A DNA stretch of 35,989 nt from an uncultured Bacilli bacterium (lineage in GTDB: Bacteria; Bacillota_I; Bacilli_A; RF39; UBA660). Of this stretch, positions 32,500 to 35,989 are shown one piece after another. The stretch is taken from assembly GCA_947594595.1 (NCBI GenBank), contig CANQEE010000007.1, forward strand, positions 1-35,989. Reading direction: 5' to 3'. A model generated the notes under the pieces. That model searched no databases and had not been told where the DNA came from. It saw only the letters and a list, made by a program, of their open reading frames with translations. Both the position numbers and the translations under genes were made by a program. Positions within the stretch are counted from its first letter, which is position 1. The number at the start of each line of letters is the position of its first letter.

Positions 32500-32802
32500 A
32501 TGAAGGTTTGGACCAAAGTAAAAGTTGAACAAAAAAATAAAACCATTGATGAACTGATTAAAGCTTACATTAACTATTTATTAAAAGATAATGATTTAGC
32601 AAGAATTGCTGCGAAATATCATATTCAAGAAGATGAAATTGAAAAAGTGTATGAACAGCTTGCTTCTCGAATTGCAGGAATTTTGATTTTATATATTGGA
32701 AATGATCGGAAACGTCTTCGAGATATTATCAATCGCTATCATGGAGAAAGTGCATATTTAAAGCAAATTTTTCCAGAAGTAGAAGGATATGTAGAAAGAT
32801 AA
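32500..32802 (+). CDS. Conserved-looking hypothetical protein, 100 residues
   Basis: I do not recognise this protein. It is soluble and helical, starting MKVWTKVKVEQKNKTIDELI. The stretch DNDLARIAAKYHIQEDEIEKVYEQLASRI could be a helix-turn-helix, followed by the basic NDRKRLRDIINRYHGES. The ATG at 32500 follows GGAGG; the TTG at 32485 in the track overlaps that ribosome site and is rejected. It has its own promoter, lies between divergent spoIVB and a convergent microprotein gene, and could be a small regulator; no function is claimed. Confidence 0.7.
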   Translation: MKVWTKVKVEQKNKTIDELIKAYINYLLKDNDLARIAAKYHIQEDEIEKVYEQLASRIAGILILYIGNDRKRLRDIINRYHGESAYLKQIFPEVEGYVER

Positions 32803-32803
32803 A

Positions 32804-32830
32804 AAGTGCTTTCTTTAAAAGAAAACACTT
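32804..32830 (-). terminator. Terminator of the 30-residue membrane protein gene
   Basis: In the minus-strand RNA, AAGUGUUUUC pairs with GAAAGCACUU (one U-G) around UUUAAA, followed by UUUAU. It overlaps the microprotein stop and could also serve the plus-strand 100-residue gene, less well because of a C-A mismatch. Confidence 0.6.
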
Positions 32831-32907
32831 ACAACCATACTAAACATACTAATCACTAGTGCAGCAATTAAAACAATTGCTACAATTTTGACAACTTTTT
32901 CGTTCAT
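32815..32907 (-). CDS. 30-residue single-helix membrane microprotein (not in ORF track)
   Basis: This short ORF begins MNEKVVKIVAIVLIAALVIS and ends SMVVSVFF: a short basic cytoplasmic start and one transmembrane helix. It has a complete set of signals: TTTACA-17-TATAAT promoter, AGAGGTGAT ribosome site 5 bases before the ATG, and a hairpin with U tail at its end. In size and layout it resembles the Prli42/DUF4044-type miniproteins of Bacillota, in which a basic start is followed by one helix; Prli42 anchors the stressosome in Listeria. That likeness is by eye only. Confidence 0.75.
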   Translation of the reverse strand: MNEKVVKIVAIVLIAALVISMFSMVVSVFF

Positions 32908-32925
32908 AGAATCACCTCTTTTTTA

Positions 32926-32954
32926 ATTATATCCTTGAAATCGAATTTTGTAAA
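32926..32954 (-). promoter_or_regulatory. Sigma-A-type promoter of the microprotein gene
   Basis: On the minus strand, TTTACA, a 17-base spacer and TATAAT, 18 bases before the ATG at 32907. Confidence 0.65.
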
Positions 32955-33011
32955 ATGAATCTCTTTCTAAACTTGTTCTTTTCTGAATAGGGTAGAGTAA
33001 GGGTGATTGAA

Positions 33012-33635
33012 ATGAATTTAAAAGGACAAACAAAAAAAGTTAAAGATTCGATTGCAGCACAAAAAAGATATTATATAATTCTTACAATTTTAATGGGAAT
33101 TGGTATTTTAGTTGGAGTTTTTTTTGCACTTATTTTATCTCAAAGCGATAAAAAAATTATTGCTTCTAGTTTAGATGCTTTTTTTAAGAATGTAAAGGTG
33201 GATCAAATAGATTATCTTTCTGCATTTATTCAAAGTATTATCAATCTTTTAATTCCTGCAATTCTAATATGGATTCTTGGAATTTCAATTATTGGAGTTC
33301 CTTTTATTCTTTTCTTTGATTTTTTAAAAGGATTTCTTGTAGGATTTAGTTTTAGTTCTGTTTTAATAACTTACCAATGGAAAGGAATTTTAAAAGCTAT
33401 TTTTTATGTGTTTCCTCATCAAATTATAGGTCTTTTTCTTTCCGTTTTTCTATGTTTTTATGCCCTTCGTTTCTCAAAAAAATTACTATCTTTTCTTTTT
33501 TTTAAAAAAGAACTTGATTTAAAAAAAGCAATGAAAAAATATAGTAAAGTCCTAGGAATTGTCGTTATAGGATTTTGTTTTTTATCTCTTTTGGAAGTTT
33601 TCTTAGCTCCTATGCTATTAAGAGTTTTTTGCTAA
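33012..33635 (+). CDS. spoIIM: Stage II sporulation protein M
   Basis: This is a membrane component of the SpoIIDMP machine that remodels septal peptidoglycan during engulfment. Five hydrophobic segments are seen across 207 residues. The central block IGVPFILFFDFLKGFLVGFSFSSV and AIFYVFPHQIIGLFLSVFLCFYALRFSKKL match the SpoIIM (DUF95) family. The ATG at 33012 lies 9 bases after AGGG; the GTG at 33003 in the track overlaps the ribosome site. It is monocistronic by appearance. spoIIM lies in the same broad neighbourhood as nusB and spoIVB in B. subtilis. Confidence 0.88.
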   Translation: MNLKGQTKKVKDSIAAQKRYYIILTILMGIGILVGVFFALILSQSDKKIIASSLDAFFKNVKVDQIDYLSAFIQSIINLLIPAILIWILGISIIGVPFILFFDFLKGFLVGFSFSSVLITYQWKGILKAIFYVFPHQIIGLFLSVFLCFYALRFSKKLLSFLFFKKELDLKKAMKKYSKVLGIVVIGFCFLSLLEVFLAPMLLRVFC

Positions 33636-33763
33636 TTTGTCATCAATTTTTGCTTAATAAAGTTGATAAAATACTATTTTTCTATATTGAATGGAAAATT
33701 AAATAGAAAGAAATCTAGTATAAATTTGGAAAATAAAGTATAATAAGCATGAGGTGATTCCTG

Positions 33764-34876
33764 ATGCAAAAAGGAAAGGTAATTGTTGGAATTTCAGGTG
33801 GAGTTGATTCTTCTGTAGCAGCTTATTTATTAAAAGAAGAAGGATATGAAGTGGAAGGCCTTTTCATGAGAAATTGGGATAGTTCAATCAATCAAGATAT
33901 TTTGGGAAATCCAAATTTGAATCATCCAATTTGTCCTCAAGAAGAAGATTATAATGATGCCAAAGCAGTTTGTGATGCTTTGAATATTCCTCTTCATCGG
34001 GTTGATTTTATTAAGGAGTATTGGGATTTTGTTTTTACCTATTTTTTAGAAGAATTAAAAAAAGGAAGAACACCCAATCCTGATATTTTTTGTAACAAAT
34101 ATATTAAATTTGATGCTTTTTCTAAAGCTGCAGAAAAATTAGGAGCTACTTATATTGCTACTGGACATTATGCTAAAATAGAAAATGGACTTTTAATGCG
34201 TGCAAAAGATACGAATAAAGATCAAACTTATTTTCTCTCTCAAGTATCTAAAGAACAATTGAAAAACGTTTTATTTCCTTTAGGTAATTTTGATAAAACA
34301 GAAGTAAGAAAATTAGCCAAACAGCAAAATTTGATCACTGCAGAAAAGAAAGATTCAACAGGAATCTGCTTTATTGGAGAGCGTAATTTTAAACAGTTTT
34401 TAAAAAATTATCTTCCAAATCAAAAAGGAAGAATAATCAATATAGAAACCAATGAAGATTTAGGAGAACATATAGGCCTTATGTATTATACAATTGGGCA
34501 GAGAAGGGGGCTTGATATAGGAGGAACCAAAGAAAGGCTTTTTGCAGTAGGAAAGGATTTAAAAAAGAATATTTTATATGTAGCAGAAGGAGAAGAAAAT
34601 TCATATCTTTTATCAGATAGTTGTATTGTAGATGAAATCAATTGGAATGGAGAAGAAAGACCAAAAGAATGTATGGCAAAATTCCGCTATCGTGATCAAG
34701 ATCATCCTGTGAAATTAACATATCAAGAAGATGGAAAGCTTCTTGTTTCCTATCAAAATGGAAAAGCAATTACACCAGGGCAAGCATGTGTTTTTTATTT
34801 AAATGAAAGATGTTTAGGTGGAGGAATCATACAAGAAGTACGAAAAAACGGAAAGAAACTTTGGTATTTATTGTAA
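33764..34876 (+). CDS. mnmA: tRNA-specific 2-thiouridylase MnmA
   Basis: This enzyme thiolates U34 of tRNA Lys, Glu and Gln, using sulfur relayed from a cysteine desulfurase. The ATP pyrophosphatase loop is SGGVDSSVAAYLL at the N-terminus. The catalytic Cys pair lies in NPDIFCNKYIKF and STGICFIGERNF. YYTIGQRRGLDIGG and PGQACVFY complete the family pattern, and 370 residues is normal. GAGGTGAT precedes the ATG, and a TATAAT lies at 33739-33744 with a weak -35. Confidence 0.96.
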   Translation: MQKGKVIVGISGGVDSSVAAYLLKEEGYEVEGLFMRNWDSSINQDILGNPNLNHPICPQEEDYNDAKAVCDALNIPLHRVDFIKEYWDFVFTYFLEELKKGRTPNPDIFCNKYIKFDAFSKAAEKLGATYIATGHYAKIENGLLMRAKDTNKDQTYFLSQVSKEQLKNVLFPLGNFDKTEVRKLAKQQNLITAEKKDSTGICFIGERNFKQFLKNYLPNQKGRIINIETNEDLGEHIGLMYYTIGQRRGLDIGGTKERLFAVGKDLKKNILYVAEGEENSYLLSDSCIVDEINWNGEERPKECMAKFRYRDQDHPVKLTYQEDGKLLVSYQNGKAITPGQACVFYLNERCLGGGIIQEVRKNGKKLWYLL

Positions 34877-34897
34877 AGTAATTTGTAAACAAAGCTC

Positions 34898-34926
34898 TTG
34901 ACTATTTACAGAAACAACTATAAAAT
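34898..34926 (+). promoter_or_regulatory. Promoter of the HTH protein gene
   Basis: TTGACT, a 17-base spacer and TAAAAT (or TATAAA at 15). The ATG is 22 bases after the -10 and is preceded by AGGAGGG. Confidence 0.55.
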
Positions 34927-34947
34927 GATAATAGGAGGGTATGAGAA

Positions 34948-35715
34948 ATGGAATCATTAAATGAATTACTTATAAAATTAGGAGTTTCTAAAGTAAGACT
35001 TGCAAAATATTTAGGAGTCTCAAGACAAATGTTATATAATTATTTGGCCCTTTCTACTTTAAATGAATGGCCTAAAGAAAAAGCAACTAAATTACTTGGA
35101 CTTCTTAATTTAGAAGGGGAAGAGAACTTTGCAAGCGTAAAAGTAGATGGAGAATATATTATTGAAGTTGAAAATAGATTAAATGAAGGAGTAAGAGATT
35201 CTTCCAATCGAGAAGTCCTTGCAGATTTAAAAGGATTTAACAAAAAAGAACAAGAAATCTTATCTGATATTGTGAACTTATTAAAAGAAAAGTTGCAAGA
35301 AGATAAAACAAAGACAACCTATAATACGTACTGTTATTTATACCATTATTTACAGTCTATGGAAACAACAGAAGAATTGCGTTATATTTTAGTTTACATG
35401 TCAAAATCTTTGGGATTTACACCACCAATGGAATTTGTATTTAATCGAGATAAACAATTTATTTTTGAAAGTATTTTATTTTCTGCAATGACTCTTTATA
35501 ATAGTGGGGGAGCTTCAAAGAATAAGATTGCAGAAACACATAAACGTTTTGTAAAAGATATTGAATTAAAAAATGAAGAAAAATTAAGTCGTACGCAAGA
35601 ATTAAATACAGCTAAAGTTCAAGCATTAAGAGAATTAGGATATACAGAAATTAGTGAAAGTAATGCCAAAGAAGTTTTAGAAAAAATTGCAGAAATTCAG
35701 TCAAGAAAAGTATAA
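34948..35715 (+). CDS. HTH (XRE-like) DNA-binding protein
   Basis: The 255-residue protein starts with a helix-turn-helix: LNELLIKLGVSKVRLAKYLGVSRQMLYNYL (residues ~4-33). A helical middle and a Lys/Glu-rich C-terminus without a known enzymatic motif follow; DLKGFNKKEQEILSDIVNLL may be a dimerisation helix. It has its own promoter and terminator. It may regulate itself or neighbouring genes, but no operator was identified. The exact regulator family is not recognised. Confidence 0.72.
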   Translation: MESLNELLIKLGVSKVRLAKYLGVSRQMLYNYLALSTLNEWPKEKATKLLGLLNLEGEENFASVKVDGEYIIEVENRLNEGVRDSSNREVLADLKGFNKKEQEILSDIVNLLKEKLQEDKTKTTYNTYCYLYHYLQSMETTEELRYILVYMSKSLGFTPPMEFVFNRDKQFIFESILFSAMTLYNSGGASKNKIAETHKRFVKDIELKNEEKLSRTQELNTAKVQALRELGYTEISESNAKEVLEKIAEIQSRKV

Positions 35716-35750
35716 GAACTACCCTTTTAATGAGTTTAGATAAATAGGGG

Positions 35751-35780
35751 AGAAAGAGAGGCTTTCTTCTCTTTTTCTTT
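35751..35780 (+). terminator. Terminator after the HTH gene
   Basis: AGAAAG-AGAGG-CTTTCT is a 6-base stem followed by TCTCTTTTTCTTT, 35 bases after the stop. Confidence 0.6.
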
Positions 35781-35782
35781 GA

Positions 35783-35989
35783 TAGATCATCCAATGGACT
35801 TTAAAAATTTTAATATTAAAAAGAAGATCAAACTATATATATATTAAAAGTAATAAAAAAAAGTTAATGAAAATTCTAATGAAAAAAAATTAATAAAAAA
35901 GTATATTTAAAATTTAAGTTGTGTTAAACAAAATGACTGATAAATAAAAAAGTGCTATAATAAGAGTGCCAAATAAAAATTGTAGAAAG
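35783..35989 (+). other. AT-rich intergenic region at the window end
   Basis: About 200 bases of extremely AT-rich sequence with A tracts and TATATATAT. No ORF is visible. Near its end ATGACT, 17 bases and TATAAT (35933-35961) suggest a promoter for a gene beyond the window; the A/T tracts upstream could be an UP-type element. Confidence 0.45.

Noticed and set aside
1-35989. Alternative genetic code (TGA as Trp) suggested by the very low GC
   Set aside because: TGA ends several conserved genes at the right place and Trp is TGG; sporulation genes also argue against Mollicutes.
1-35989. tRNA, rRNA, insertion sequence, prophage or attachment site
   Set aside because: No conserved tRNA arm sequences, transposase, integrase or phage structural genes were seen on either strand.

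Overview
The window is about 36 kb of very AT-rich DNA. It uses the standard genetic code: TGA is a stop (for example the end of ugd) and Trp is TGG. Ribosome-binding sites are strong AGGAGG types. Sporulation genes (spoIVB, spoIIM, ylbJ), a Lon-like YlbL protease and cell-wall hydrolases point to an endospore-forming, low-GC Bacillota of Bacilli/Erysipelotrichia type, possibly an uncultured gut lineage. That taxon is an inference; no rRNA or tRNA gene was found to anchor it.

Region 1 (1-15541) is a surface-glycan locus. It opens with the 3' end of a GH25 lysozyme carrying choline/glucan-binding-type repeats, then a membrane-anchored SGNH hydrolase. From about 2290 to 15541 there is one co-directional run of 13 genes with small gaps or overlaps: UDP-glucose dehydrogenase, a DUF616 glycosyltransferase, a two-component TagGH/Wzm-Wzt-type ABC exporter, a rhamnosyltransferase-like GT2, a 727-residue double glycosyltransferase, a DUF2142 membrane protein, a polyprenyl-phosphate GT2, a DUF2304 protein, a GT4, a Gfo/Idh/MocA oxidoreductase, an SMR/EamA-like small membrane protein and an acyltransferase-3. 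The GT2 + DUF2304 + polytopic membrane protein + small carrier set resembles the Gac side-chain machinery of streptococcal rhamnose polysaccharides. The acyltransferase is split by a run of eight G, and seven would restore the frame, so it looks like a phase-variable decoration gene captured in the OFF state.

Region 2 (15541-19550) is a structured leader with a terminator-like hairpin, followed by a 1249-residue secreted glucosaminidase with three DUF5011 Ig-like repeats and an apparently duplicated C-terminal domain.

Region 3 (19537-22806) is a small type IV filament/type II secretion locus: a TPR-like protein and a GspE/PilB-type ATPase on the minus strand, with two prepilin-like proteins on the plus strand from the shared intergenic region. 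No GspF/PilC or prepilin peptidase is present in the window.

Region 4 (22771-35989) is housekeeping and sporulation: ylbJ and ylbL (divergent), mutS, nusB-xseA-xseB, two unrecognised genes (one a likely papain/C39-fold cysteine peptidase), spoIVB (reverse), a 100-residue unknown protein, an unlisted 30-residue membrane microprotein with its own promoter and terminator, spoIIM, mnmA and an HTH protein. The order nusB-xseA-xseB ... spoIVB ... spoIIM is a shortened version of the Bacillus subtilis chromosome segment, with the cysteine-peptidase pair sitting where ispA-dxs-recN would be expected.
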